Origin: Dreissena polymorpha
Taxonomy: Eukaryota; Mollusca; Bivalvia; Myida; Dreissenidae
Reading direction: 5' to 3'
Assembly: GCF_020536995.1 (NCBI RefSeq)
Contig: NC_068357.1
Span: forward strand, 53,523,063-53,587,062
Length of the DNA: 64,000 nt
The translations under genes and the position numbers were made by a program. The notes under the pieces were generated by a model. The model did no database searches. It saw nothing but the letters and a program-made list of their open reading frames with translations, and was not told the origin of the DNA. This document shows, one piece after another, positions 12,590-22,656 of this stretch. Numbering within the stretch: position 1 is the stretch's first letter; every line of letters begins with the position of its first letter.

Positions 12590-12980
12590 CTAACCATTCT
12601 GACCAAATTTTTACAAAACCGCGATCACGTAGAAGCGAGTTATTTTATTCCTATGGAAGTTTTCTAGTATGCATGACAAACACAAAATCCAAAATGCGTT
12701 TTGGTCTCGTTCGATGTTTTAAAAAATATTTTACTGTTAAATAAAATGCCACGTCCGACTTGTCATTAAAATCCAGAGAGTCAAACGAAATGCACATCCA
12801 CATTATGCTCTCTTTCAATTTATCGAAATGTTTTTTAAACCACATATGCTCTTTTTTATTCTTATCGAAGTTTTCAATAATGCATGACAAACAAACAATC
12901 CTTAATACGTTTTGCATTTGAGGATGCTCTGAATAAATAATTTACTGTTAAAAACAAACCACGTTCATGTCGTCGCTAAT
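12590..12980. repeat. Two-copy tandem duplication, about 211 bp
   Basis: GAAGTTTTC…ATGCATGACAAACA is followed by TTTACTGTTAAA and CCACGT in both copies, beginning near 12655 and 12867. The minus-strand frame 12651-12917 spans the junction and is not a gene. Confidence 0.6.
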
Positions 12981-13003
12981 TCTATCGAAAATGTGTTTAA
13001 ACT

Positions 13004-13205
13004 ATGTGTCGTATTCTGAGAAAACTGGGCATAATGCATGTGCGTACAGTGTCGTCCCAGATTAGCCTGTGCAGTTCGCACAGGCTTATGAGGGACGACA
13101 CTTTCCGCCTTAAATGTATTTTTGCTAAGAAGAGACTTCATTCAAACGAAAAATGTCATAACAGCGAAAAGCGTCGACCCTGTTTAGCCTGTGTGGACTG
13201 TATGT
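13004..13205 (+). repeat. Interspersed repeat with near-perfect hairpin
   Basis: Positions 13049-13101 fold as GTGTCGTCCC…GGGACGACAC around an inner AGCCTGTGC-AGTT-GCACAGGCT stem. The flanks (CTGGGCATAATGCATGTGCG; TTTCCGCC…TTTTTGCTAAGAAGAGACTTC) look like a widespread bivalve repeat. A second, shorter and diverged copy of the hairpin lies at 19315-19395. The frame 13004-13228 is incidental. Confidence 0.8.
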
Positions 13206-13472
13206 TAAATATTTTGAGGTTAAACTAGTTTTTTTCGTCACTGAAATGACCACACACGATATACGTCACAAATCTCCTAATTTAAAATTAAAGCGCAGAA
13301 GGCAATGCAAAATTAATAAAACATTATCTTATGAAAAGGAATGAAGATGTTTCGATTAAAGATTTATAAATTTAAAGAAAAGGATTTTATGTTAGTCAGT
13401 TGTGTTTTGCTATGAGCGGGAATGTCCGAATAACTGTAAACTTTTGCTGAGCAAGTCATTCATGCTATTATA

Positions 13473-13743
13473 CAGAATTGCAGTTTACCTACATATTTTT
13501 CAAAATGTCAGATAGCTTAATTGGTATAGCAACCCAGGCCGGTATCATTAGATGGCTCATGGGTGGGTTCGGGTTCGAATCCCGATCTGAACTTCGTAGG
13601 TAAACTTGTGGTTGCAAGGCTGGAAACTGATAGTGTGACAATTTGTTTTGGGCGGGGTTTTGGGCTAACCGTTCAGTTCATCAGTTCGTCAGGTCACATG
13701 AAACCGTTTAATATGGCCTGTTTGTTGTTTAATTGCTGATTAA
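13473..13743 (+). repeat. tRNA-derived SINE, copy 1
   Basis: An A-box-like TAGCTTAATTGG (13513-13524) and a perfect B-box GGTTCGAATCC (13572-13582) mark an internal RNA polymerase III promoter. The body downstream (GGTTGCAAGGCTGG, TTTTGGGCGGGGTTTTGGGCTAAC, ending GCTGATTAA) is shared with the copy at 16565-16835, which fixes the boundaries. The spacing between boxes is too wide and the acceptor parts do not pair as a tRNA, so it is a SINE rather than a tRNA gene. GTTTACCTAC and GTAGGTAAAC form an inverted pair around the tRNA-like part. Confidence 0.85.
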
Positions 13744-13791
13744 CATATTTGACACAAATCATGCAGTCCCGCTTTAACTCCTTATTTATGT

Positions 13792-13904
13792 TGGCTATAT
13801 TGCACTTTACCGGTACGCTGCCATCATGGATTCCGAAATTTGCGCAACTTAACACTAATTACAAGGGCTTGGGTTATAGTGCGTACCGGTAAAGTGCAAT
13901 AGCC
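13792..13904. repeat. Foldback element (24-26-bp arms)
   Basis: The left arm, from GGCTATATTGCACTTTACC through GGTACGC (13792-13817), is the near-perfect reverse complement of the right arm at 13881-13904, around a 63-bp loop. A single arm of the same kind (TTGAACTTTACCGGTACGCA) stands near 44995-45015. It is probably a tiny MITE inserted at the 5' edge of LINE copy 2. Confidence 0.75.
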
Positions 13905-15989
13905 CCGGACTGTTTAGTTGCTCTTACAAAGTTTTTTGAAAACCTAAGTAGTAATATACCAGATGTTTGTAATATTGAAGCAGAGGATTTCTGCTTAAAT
14001 AATGATTTTAACTTAGAAAATTCTTCATTTCCTGAACTTGACTTGCCTATATCTGTTGAGGAAGTTCGTAATGCGATTAAACATTTAAAACGTAATAAAT
14101 CATCGGGTAGTGATTGTATGTTGAATGAATATTTTCTTGAATGTAGTGATATTTTATCTGCCCATTTATGCGATGTGTTTAACGGTATTTTTGTATCGGG
14201 CTTTTTCCCAGATAAATGGACAGAAGGGGTTATAATCCCTTTGCATAAAAAAGGTTCAGTTAATGATGTAAATAACTATAGAGGGATTACCTTAGTTAGC
14301 TGTTTCTCAAAATTATTTACCACGATTTTAAATAAACGCATTGAAACTTTTTGCAATGAAAACACTAATATTTCGGATGCGCAGTTCGGATTTAGAAAAG
14401 GTTATTCAACTGTTGATGCTATTTTTATTCTGATGTCAATTGTCCAAAATTATTTGAATGAAAATAAACGTTTGTATGTTATTTACGTCGATATGTTAAA
14501 ATGTTTTGATAGTATTTACCGCAATGCATTATGGTTGAAAATGTTTAAGTCTGGTATACAAGGTAAATTGCTTAGAATAGTGAAGGATATGTATGCGAAT
14601 GTTAAGTCACGTGTTAAATCATGTTCATCTTATTCAGATTATTTTAGCTATGCGGTTGGACTGAGGCAAGGGGAGGTAATGTCGCCGATCTTGTTTTCTT
14701 TATTTGTCGAAGATCTTGAACTTTACTTACAAGATAGCATTAACTCTGGTTTGAGTATAGATGATATTGTGTTGATTTTATTACTTTTTGCCGATGACAT
14801 GGCTATTTTAGGCAAGTCACCTGCTGAGGTCCAATCACATTTAGATAAATTGTATGTATACTGCAATGCTTGGGGGCTAAATGTTAACACTGCAAAAACT
14901 AAAATAATGTTTTTTCGGAAAAGAGGGGGACTAAAAGAAAATGAAAAATGGTCATACAATGGTAATTATATCGAAGTTGTTGATAACTTTAACTATTTAG
15001 GCACGGTGCTGAATTATACTGGAAGCTTTAAATTAAACCAAGAACATTTGGTTGGTAAAGCCCTTAAAGCATTGAATACATTATTGTTTAAATGCAATGA
15101 ATTTGACATAAAACCGAAAATATTTTGCCAGTTATTTGACTCTTTTGTGGGTTCTATATTAAATTATGCCTCAGAAGTGTGGGGTTTCACGAAGTCAGAT
15201 GATATAGAACGTATACATTTAAAATTTTGCAAACGCTTGCTGCAGGTAAAAATAAATACATTTAATGTTGCTGTTTATGGAGAATTAGGTAGATATCCAT
15301 TGTATATAAACAGATTTGTTAAAATTATTAAATATTGGTTTAAAATTTTGAGAAATGAAAATATCATAATGCAAAATGTGTACAAACAAACCTTGAACGA
15401 TTGTAATAAAGGTTATACGAACTGGGTCTCAAATGTCAAGAGCATGTTAAATAATTTTGGATTTGGTTATGTATTTGAAAATCCAAACGTTGTTCAAGTT
15501 AATAGTTTTATTAGCGAGTTTAAATGTAGACTTGTTGACAATTTTAAACAAGAGTGGTACGGTAAAATGAATAATAGTACTGTATTAGATATGTATAAAG
15601 TTTTTAAAAGCTGTTTGGAATATGAAACATATTTAGACTTACTTCCTAGACGTCTGCGATTATTTTTTGTAAGACTAAGAGTCTCTGCACATCCTTTGAG
15701 AATTCAAACTGGCAGATACGCCCAAAATAACATACCACGTAATGAACGTTATTGTTTATGTTGCAATGACTTGGATTTAGAAGATGAGTACCATTTTATT
15801 TGTATATGCCGCTGTTATTCTGATTTAAGGAAAAAATTTATAGGCCGTATTTATTATGAAAACCCATCTGTATATAAATTCCACAATTTATTACTTTCAT
15901 GTGACAAATCAGTAATTTACAATGTATGTAAATATATAAAAGAAGCGCTTGTTATAAGAAATACGATTCTGAATAATACTGTTCCATAA
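13905..15989 (+). CDS. LINE reverse transcriptase and C-terminal region (copy 2)
   Basis: The ORF proper is 14043-15989 (648 codons counted from a TTG), but the same frame is open upstream to about 13905 (LTKFFENLSSNIPD…), so it has no true start. Counting from 14043: NYRGITLVSCFSKLFT about 79-94, FGFRKGYSTVDAIF 115-128, motif A VDMLKCFD 149-156, motif B GLRQGEVMSPILFSLF 206-221, catalytic FADD 249-252, YGELGRYPLYIN in the C-terminal third, and a YCLCC…EYHFICIC cysteine-histidine cluster about 570-590. All catalytic aspartates expected of a reverse transcriptase are visible. It resembles LINE copy 1 block for block but is clearly diverged from it. Confidence 0.92.
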   Translation, partial: PDCLVALTKFFENLSSNIPDVCNIEAEDFCLNNDFNLENSSFPELDLPISVEEVRNAIKHLKRNKSSGSDCMLNEYFLECSDILSAHLCDVFNGIFVSGFFPDKWTEGVIIPLHKKGSVNDVNNYRGITLVSCFSKLFTTILNKRIETFCNENTNISDAQFGFRKGYSTVDAIFILMSIVQNYLNENKRLYVIYVDMLKCFDSIYRNALWLKMFKSGIQGKLLRIVKDMYANVKSRVKSCSSYSDYFSYAVGLRQGEVMSPILFSLFVEDLELYLQDSINSGLSIDDIVLILLLFADDMAILGKSPAEVQSHLDKLYVYCNAWGLNVNTAKTKIMFFRKRGGLKENEKWSYNGNYIEVVDNFNYLGTVLNYTGSFKLNQEHLVGKALKALNTLLFKCNEFDIKPKIFCQLFDSFVGSILNYASEVWGFTKSDDIERIHLKFCKRLLQVKINTFNVAVYGELGRYPLYINRFVKIIKYWFKILRNENIIMQNVYKQTLNDCNKGYTNWVSNVKSMLNNFGFGYVFENPNVVQVNSFISEFKCRLVDNFKQEWYGKMNNSTVLDMYKVFKSCLEYETYLDLLPRRLRLFFVRLRVSAHPLRIQTGRYAQNNIPRNERYCLCCNDLDLEDEYHFICICRCYSDLRKKFIGRIYYENPSVYKFHNLLLSCDKSVIYNVCKYIKEALVIRNTILNNTVP

Positions 15990-16144
15990 GTTTCATTACC
16001 GCTTTGATAGTTGATTTGTATTTGTATTCCTAAATGTATATTTATGTTATGTAATGTTTATTTGTTATACCTAGTTACGTGACAGAAAATAATATGTAAA
16101 CTTAAGTATGAAGACGATGTACTTGTGTATAAGTCTGAATAAAC

Positions 16145-16176
<32 letters not shown>
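13905..16176 (+). mobile_element. LINE retrotransposon copy 2, 5'-truncated, intact RT frame
   Basis: The element begins inside the coding region (frame already open at about 13905), lacks any endonuclease, and ends with AATAAACTGTCTGTCTG…, a polyadenylation signal fused to a (CTGT)n tail at 16139-16176. Two SINE copies flank it. The reverse transcriptase frame has no interruption from the truncation point to the stop, so the insertion is young. It cannot move on its own without the endonuclease. Confidence 0.92.
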
Positions 16177-16177
<1 letters not shown>

Positions 16178-16447
16178 TATCCGCAGTTGGTAGTCGAACC
16201 ATATATACTTCAGATGTGTGCCGACATGAGGTGATTTTATCTATTTTACAAACAGCAGCTTTTGTGGGCTTTAAAAAATGAAGTAATTTAGTTACAAGGA
16301 CTGTTCTGATGCTCTTATCTGCAGTTGGTTTTCGATCCTGATATTTTTCTTCCAGATTTGTGCAAAATAAGGGTTTATCTGAACTACACAGTCGGCAATT
16401 TATCACTATTTTACAAACGGAAGCTTTTGTGGGCCTTTCAAACATTG
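16178..16447 (-). other. Duplicated module of unknown nature
   Basis: Read on the minus strand, two related units follow each other: one with PTKASVCKI…YQDRKPTADK and one with PTKAAVCKI…YMVRLPTADK. At DNA level both share GCAGTTGGT, ATTTTACAAAC and GCTTTTGTGGGC. The frame 16071-16445 joins them and then runs into the (CTGT)n tail of the LINE. This may be part of a host gene exon repeat or a short tandem repeat; I do not recognise it and no function is claimed. Confidence 0.4.
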
Positions 16448-16564
16448 CCTCGTGTGACCTTTTGAACTGACAATATACCGTTCTAAATCATAAAACAATT
16501 TCAATGAAATGTACATGTAATTCTTTGGAAAAGTGTTTCTAAGCATGTTAATCATGTTATTCAA

Positions 16565-16835
16565 CAGAATTGCAGTTTACCCATATATTTTTCAAAAGGT
16601 CAGAATAGCTTAATTGGAAGAGCAACCCAGGCCGGAATCATATCTTATTTAGATGGCTAATGGGTGGTTTCGGGTTCGAATCCCGATCTGACCTTCGTAG
16701 GTAAATTGTGGTTGCAAGGCTGGCAACGGATAGTATGACAAGCTGTTTTGGGCGGGGTTTTGGGCTAACAGTTCAGTTCATTAGGTCATATGACACCCTT
16801 TAATATGGCCCGTTTGTTGTTGAATTGCTGATTAA
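16565..16835 (+). repeat. tRNA-derived SINE, copy 2
   Basis: Same family, orientation and end points as the copy at 13473-13743. The A-box-like TAGCTTAATTGG is at 16606-16617 and the B-box GGTTCGAATCC at 16673-16683. Slight differences between the boxes (an extra TCTTATTT) show the copies are independent or old. Confidence 0.85.
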
Positions 16836-17084
16836 AGTAATAATTGAGAGTTCATTTCGTTATTTTTATAACAGTCTTTACGAACTCCAGATTCTTCTGC
16901 TAGGAAGTGCCTTTAATGATTTAATTAAAATATTATCTGTATATAAGTTGTGTGTTAGTTTCTTCAAGGTGCGTATATTGTATCTTGTCTTCTAGAGTCC
17001 GTGGTTTCTTCTATTACAGATTAATTGAGCTCGCTTTGATGCATCGCCTTATTTCATATTATGCTTTCTCACAATTTTTTTTTT

Positions 17085-18210
17085 ACATATTTAGAAACAG
17101 TGGAAGAAAACCATAACAACGGTACCAAAAATGTATGGTCGGTTAGAAAAAGGATGCTTTTATAGTCCCTTATAGCTTTTCCGTGTTTTCCTCAAGGCAT
17201 TGTTTTGTGTACAAAAACAAAACGGTATTTTTCGGTCAACTTTGACCGCGATTTACAGGTTGGCACTGACCCTGCCATAAAATATTTTAACATGGTTAGA
17301 AACTGTGGAGGTTCTTCTTTGCAACGGTACCATTATAATTAATATCGAATTAATAATAATGTAAATAACCCCTTTTTCCTTTTCAGGGTTTTCTTTACGG
17401 CATTTGCGTGTGTAAAAAACCGTTAAAACAGGCCGACTTTGTCCGCGATTTACAGGCCGACTCTGACCCTGCCATAAACTATTTTATATATAATTAGAAA
17501 CTGTGGAGGATCTTCTTTACAACGGTACCATTATAATTAATATCGGACGAATAATAATGCATTTATAACCATTTATATCGGTTCCGGGTTTTCTTTACGG
17601 CATTTGCATGTGTAAAAAAACCGTTAAAACAGGCCGACGTTGTCCGCGATTTACAGGCCGACTACGACCCTGCCATAAAATATTTTGACATGGTTAGAAA
17701 CTGTAGAGGATCTTCTTTACAACGGTACCATTATAATTAATATCGGACGAATAATAATGCAGTAATAACCATTTATATCGGTTCCGGGTTTTCTTTACGG
17801 CATTTGCGTGTGTAAAAAAAACGTAAAAACAGGCCGACTTGTCCGCGATTTACAGGCCGAATACGACCCTGACATAAAATATTTTGATATGGTTAGAATC
17901 TGTAGAGGATCTTCTTTACAACGGTACCATTATAATTAATATCGGACGAATAATAATGAAGTTATAACCATTTATATCGGTTCCGGGTTTTCTTTACGGC
18001 ATTTGCGTGTGTTAAAAAAAAAGTCAAAACAGGCCGACTTTGTCCGCGATTTACAGACCGACTACGACCCTGCCATAAAATATTTTGATATGGTTAGAAT
18101 CTGTAGAGGATCTTCTTTTCAACGGTACCATTATAATTAATATCGGACGAATAATAATGCAGTTATAACCATTTATATCGGTTCCGGGTTTTACCTTAAA
18201 GATTTCCGGG
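17085..18210. repeat. 200-bp tandem array, about 5-6 copies
   Basis: The word ACGGTACC recurs at about 17119, 17324, 17522, 17722, 17921 and 18122, a period of 198-205 bp. Each unit also holds GGCCGACTTTGTCCGCGATTT, split here only by point changes, and GGTTCCGGGTTTTCTTTACGG. Homogeneity rises toward the right end. The array ends in short TTCCGGGTTTT repeats near 18180-18230. Confidence 0.93.
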
Positions 18211-19314
18211 TTTTCCGGATATTTCCGGGTTTTATACCTCCCCCAATTAAAACGTTCCGAAGCAGGAAATAGATTTCATTCTATTCATAGAGGTGTGACG
18301 TCAGTGCCTTCTACTTCCGGTTGGTACGGTACGGTGAAGGGCCAGTTACGGCGTGACACACCGGGGAGCGCGCTTAGGCAAAATGAAGGACAGACCATAG
18401 GCCCTCAACTGTCTCTGCATGAACCACTCTACTATCCAGATGGTTCCACTTTATGATGGTTTTCACGAAGAATTAGTTTTTTACTTGTGTACTATTTGTG
18501 TTTTGAATCACAAAGCCTATATCTTTATTAATCACTTGTTTGTCTAGTATATTTGATGTTAAACAGTTACTATATCGTTTTGCCTTAATATGTCTTTTAG
18601 CCCTTGCTTGTATAGCTGGCACCAGCCCCTCGGCCACTTTGTAGAGCATCACGAGGTGGTTGATATTACGCCGTTCTTGGAGCGATGGTAATTCTACATG
18701 TAGAAAGTTGTTTTAACATTTTGGTAACGCCTGCCTTCTTTACTCAGACGTTACTCAGGTTACAACGTTATCATCATTGAAAAGTGGCATTTCGACACAT
18801 TAGTCTGTGCACACAGCCATTTGATATGCAAATTGTGGGGTACATACTTGTAAAACGAATGATATCCGTCCGACCTCGTTGAGTCCATGTACGAGCCTGG
18901 GCTTACGCACGTGCATGCTTAAGTCGAAATATTACAGTAGAATCGAAATGTCGAAAAATTAAAACCGATAAAAACGCATTAAAAGACCTTGCCATAAGTC
19001 AAACCATCGTTATCATTATTATACAAAAATCAATCTGTTGTGACCGAATGACATTATTACAGTATAATTCACCGGTATTGTCGTTCAGTTTAAACAATAA
19101 TTTTATTTACACGCAGATCTAGGTGTAAATTATCCTCCAAAATGTATATACGACGTTCCATTTGGAACTTTTAAAGGGTGTAGGGGACAAGCCTTCGTCC
19201 TGGTCCTTAGCCATGGTAAGTATACTCACAATACGTCCATGCATGCCCCTGTAGTCGGTAGTACACTACATGACAATACTATTAAGTAAAATCAAAGCGC
19301 TGAAGGCGCTGAAG
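18211..19314. repeat. Segment shared with 41765-42075 (upstream flank of the tandem unit)
   Basis: AAAACGTTCCGAA…GAAATAGATTTCAT…CTATTCATAGAGGTGT (18247-18300) and GACACATTAG…TGATATCC…CACGTGCATGCTTAAGT…AAAACGCATTAAAA (18795-19000) recur in order at 41770-42070. The left copy carries about 450 bp of extra sequence between the two blocks. It lies upstream of the 5' exons of units A and C, so it is either an old part of the duplicated segment or an interspersed repeat. Confidence 0.6.
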
Positions 19315-19395
19315 TTGTTCGCTGTTGTCGTCCTTGATTAGCTTGTGCGCATTGCACAGGCTAATCAGAGTGCACAGGCTAATCTTATTTGACGT
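19315..19395 (+). repeat. Diverged copy of the hairpin repeat
   Basis: GTTGTCGTCCTTGATTAGC, TTGTGCGCATTGCACAGGCTAATC and a repeated TGCACAGGCTAATC resemble the inner stem of the repeat at 13004-13205. The outer arms are incomplete. Confidence 0.6.
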
Positions 19396-19686
19396 GCATT
19401 AAGCCCCGTTTTCCCTGAAAGCAGCCAATATGTACAGATTTTAATGATAAACACTAGACTTGCCAATGTCGACTTACAAGCTGGTATATAAACTCACTGA
19501 TAGAGCAGAATCATTTGTCGTCTGCTGCCATTGTGTACACACCGGTCTTACTGACAATAACGTAGTGACGTCACCATCTATGTATAGAATGGTCTGCTGC
19601 AGACAGGCAGCGGTAATCGTCCCTTGCAGAGTGAGTTGTGGTTCTTACCGTACTTAAGGCTTCTAAGCACATACTGATTTGCAAAA

Positions 19687-20291
19687 CTCGGTCAGCAGCT
19701 GGAGCGTGCTCGTCGCGACCGAGGCCAGGAGCCGCCTGCAGAAGATTGATTCTCACGGTTTGATCTTCTGCGGATGGCTCAGCAAATCCAGCTGAGTCCG
19801 TCACCCTCGAGCCGGACGTCTTCTTCACTGCTGAGACTGCTGTCTTCTCCAGGATGCAGCGGATCTGACCAACCCGCTGTTTATCGTCGAGAGCTCGCCT
19901 GTTCGTACCGGTCCAGAGGTCCCGTCTGTAGAGGGACGGGTACGGCGGGACAGCAGGACCACCAGTGGAAGGACATACGGGACGGACTCGGGGCTCCTTC
20001 GGGAGGGAACCCATGAACATCGAGGGTGTGGCTTTAAAGAGGGACCCCGGGGCGGCGGTACCTAGTGCGCTCAACGCGCTGGGGAAACCGTCTCGGGGAT
20101 GAAGACGACAGCCGGTGACAGCGAGAGGGGCCATAAAGGCAGAGCGGTGCTTGCACTCCCTTGACGGAGGCGTCCAGACAAGAATTTATCTGGAGATTGT
20201 CCCCCCTGAAACATCACAGGGGCAGGTCGATACCAAATGTAGTCGTGAAGACGCGGGAACGACCTGTAAATAAACTACAACAACACACACG
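19687..20291 (+). mobile_element. GC-rich retroposon with 13-bp target duplication
   Basis: The 13-mer CTGATTTGCAAAA occurs at 19674-19686 and 20292-20304, exactly bracketing a 605-bp segment much richer in G+C than everything around it. The segment ends AAATAAACTACAACAACACACACG, a retroposon-like A/C-rich tail. The frames inside (minus 19571-20134, plus 19774-20016) have no recognisable domain. The first of them starts outside the insertion, so it is not a gene. It is a SINE or a truncated LINE 3' end; no pol III boxes were found, which favours the latter. Confidence 0.8.
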
Positions 20292-20724
20292 CTGATTTGC
20301 AAAATATGCTCTGTAAATTTAGCTGTCCGCTAACGCGACCAAATAATAATATACTGACACTTCTCACTCAGAATGTTTTAGACAATTTGCAAACACTTTT
20401 CAAATACCTGCACATATTTAAACGCATATGCTAAGCTGTTTGCGACTGCACTTTTTACCAACATATCCCGAACCATTACTATTTCAGCATCCACCATATA
20501 GCATAAAACAAGCATACTACTAGTGTAACTGACGGAAATATAGTATTTAAACCTTTTATTACCCAACCCTTTTTATAAGCATGAATATTAAATCTTAGAA
20601 AAAAGTGATCAGCTGTGGGTTCAAGCTTTTCTAAAATAAAGCTTGTTTCCCTGTCGGACTACCAATTTTTGAAATGACTCGCCCAAGCCCGCGCCAAGGC
20701 TAGTCAGTATTGGGAGATCTTTAA

Positions 20725-20852
20725 TTGTAAACATAGGACAGTGCACGCGTTATACGAATCAGTAAATCTTATTTTTAACGCTGACATCATTGTGGAAGTG
20801 ACTTAGTGGAATTTCTGTTGTGAATTCCATTATGTTTTAGGTGATTGCTTAG
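20725..20852 (+). other. Putative 5' non-coding exon of gene A
   Basis: Three copies of this block exist (here, 34500-34618, 42204-42326), sharing CTTATTTTTAACG, ACATCATTGTGGAAG, GTGGAAT and a final ACTTAG/GCTTAG directly before GTAAGG or GTAAGA, a strong splice donor at 20853. The left edge is only the edge of homology. The conserved position ahead of the coding exons in all three units supports a 5' UTR exon with the promoter just upstream. Confidence 0.55.
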
Positions 20853-22573
20853 GTAAGGTTTTACAATACATTTTTATCTATTTCATTGTAAATTTTATTA
20901 ATATTAATATTATGACTTATAATTACAATATTATTAAGTTTAACTTGACGATTCTCTTTTTTAACGATTAAATTGATTTTAACTTTGAAATCGAAAGTTG
21001 AATGGACAATTCATGTATCACACAAAGAGTTAAAAAACAGTCCTTAAAAAGGTGATATTTATTAATTATATGTGGTAAGATTGAAACCAAATACTCATAA
21101 TGACATATGATTGTAATGTTTAGAATAACATTATCGCGTTGAAAGACACAAAAGCTGAAATTTTATCGTTGGCTTATTCATGCCAGTTAGAAAAACCCAC
21201 AAACATTTTAATACGTTACTCGTTAGGAGTAATACCGTTATTGGAAAAACCGTACTTAACGACATGACGTTGAAACAACATTAAGCTAGCTTATGAAACG
21301 ATGCTTGGAACTGGTATGGACACGAAGTTTTTGAACGAAATAAAGACAAGAAGGCTACACATGCCAATGGGCGCTCACATTAGATCTAAAAACGAACCCT
21401 AAAAACGAAACTGATTGAATCAGGTATAGTGTTCACATGCTTTCCTTTTATGAAAACTTCAACATTCAGTTTTCAACTGGTCAGAACCAGTTTTATTCAG
21501 AGACGATATATCATAGGCATATATGTTATTATCAAGATTTTTTTGAAGATTATGTGGCTTCTATAGTTTAGTAAAAGTTTAACATTCCCAACCCCCACCA
21601 CCAATGACAAACAGACCATTTTGGATCAGTCGAGATTTCGTTGGATCAGATTAATTTAGAGCAAAACTTTGACTTCTACAATGATCATAAGGATATTGTC
21701 TTGTAAAGAAAACGGCCCCATCCACGACATCCATGTTTTGCAACGGCTCGGTACCATTATAAACTTAGCCGAATGGTATATCATAAGAACAAACGTTCTA
21801 AGCAAGTTTAATGATGATTGGGTTAAACAACCAGGACATCTAGAGCGTCCACCATGTTTCCGTATTGCCTTATAAAGAAAGTGCCCAGCACCCCATGAAG
21901 GCAATATTTGTATCAGACCAGAAAACGTTTTATACATTGTATGCATGTATACATTCCAAATTTAACGCTGTTAGCAGGTCTTGTTCACTTTAAGTGGTAG
22001 CGTGAGCATAAGTTATAACCAAACTGCAATATATTGCGTGTTACTTATTGCACGATAAGCTTGAATATTATGTCTCGTCTACGATTAAACGATCTGATCA
22101 TTGTAATTGAAAAAAAGCATAGCGATGAGGACTCTCCGTAATATATGATCGAGTTATTCACATTTTTCAAAACATAATAGCACTCTCATACAGACTATGT
22201 GCATTACCAATCTTGTCGCGTATAATCTGGGCTGAATTTTTCAAACACGTGATCTCGAAAATTGAGGTCTTTCATCGAATAATGTCAATATTAAGTGCGT
22301 TTAATGAGTAGAACTCGTGTTTAACAAATCTTTATTGAACTAGACTAATCTAGCACGTGCAATAGTTTACAATCAAATGAAAATATAAAATCTGCGATAA
22401 TGTCATTAATACATTCAAACAAATGTCTTTGATGAATATCGGAATCTCATTGGTAGACTAAACGGGACAGCTGTAAATCAAACAACACCATCGAATTACT
22501 GAAATGTTGTAACATTGATCAACAGCGTCAATTATTTGAGATGATATAATAGGTTGTTATCCCACATTTCCAG
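20853..22573 (+). other. First intron of gene A
   Basis: Between the putative donor (20853) and the acceptor TTTCCAG ending at 22573. Much of it aligns with unit B (34619-36288) and unit C. One block (about 21345-21960) with GACAAGAAGGCTACACATGCC and CCATGAAGGCAATATTTGTATCAGACCAG also appears near 35270-35850 and 61808-61930. No gene inside; the small opposing frames near 21656-21946 are not conserved as proteins. Confidence 0.5.
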
Positions 22574-22656
22574 AAACCGGAGTTGAGGGGGCAGCTTAAG
22601 AAAACTGTTGGACATGCCTTCTAATCAACCCAACCAAACGTATACAAACACCAAAG
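22574..22656 (+). CDS. Gene A exon 2: start codon, GC splice donor
   Basis: The exon is 83 nt in all three units (also 36289-36371 and 62488-62570), from a CAG acceptor to a G or T followed by GCAAGT or GCAATT. ATG at 22614 opens 14 codons (MPSNQPNQTYTNTK) plus one base, which joins in phase with the two bases at the start of the TIR exon. The same arithmetic holds in units B and C. The GC-AG intron is inferred from this conservation. Confidence 0.6.

Noticed and set aside
13508-13595. tRNA gene
   Set aside because: Good A- and B-box words, but box spacing is too wide, no cloverleaf stem pairing, and the same tRNA-like head and body recur at 16565-16835: a SINE.
19571-20134. 187-codon minus-strand frame as a gene
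   Set aside because: Crosses the border of a retroposon marked by a 13-bp target duplication; long only because the insert is GC-rich; no domain.
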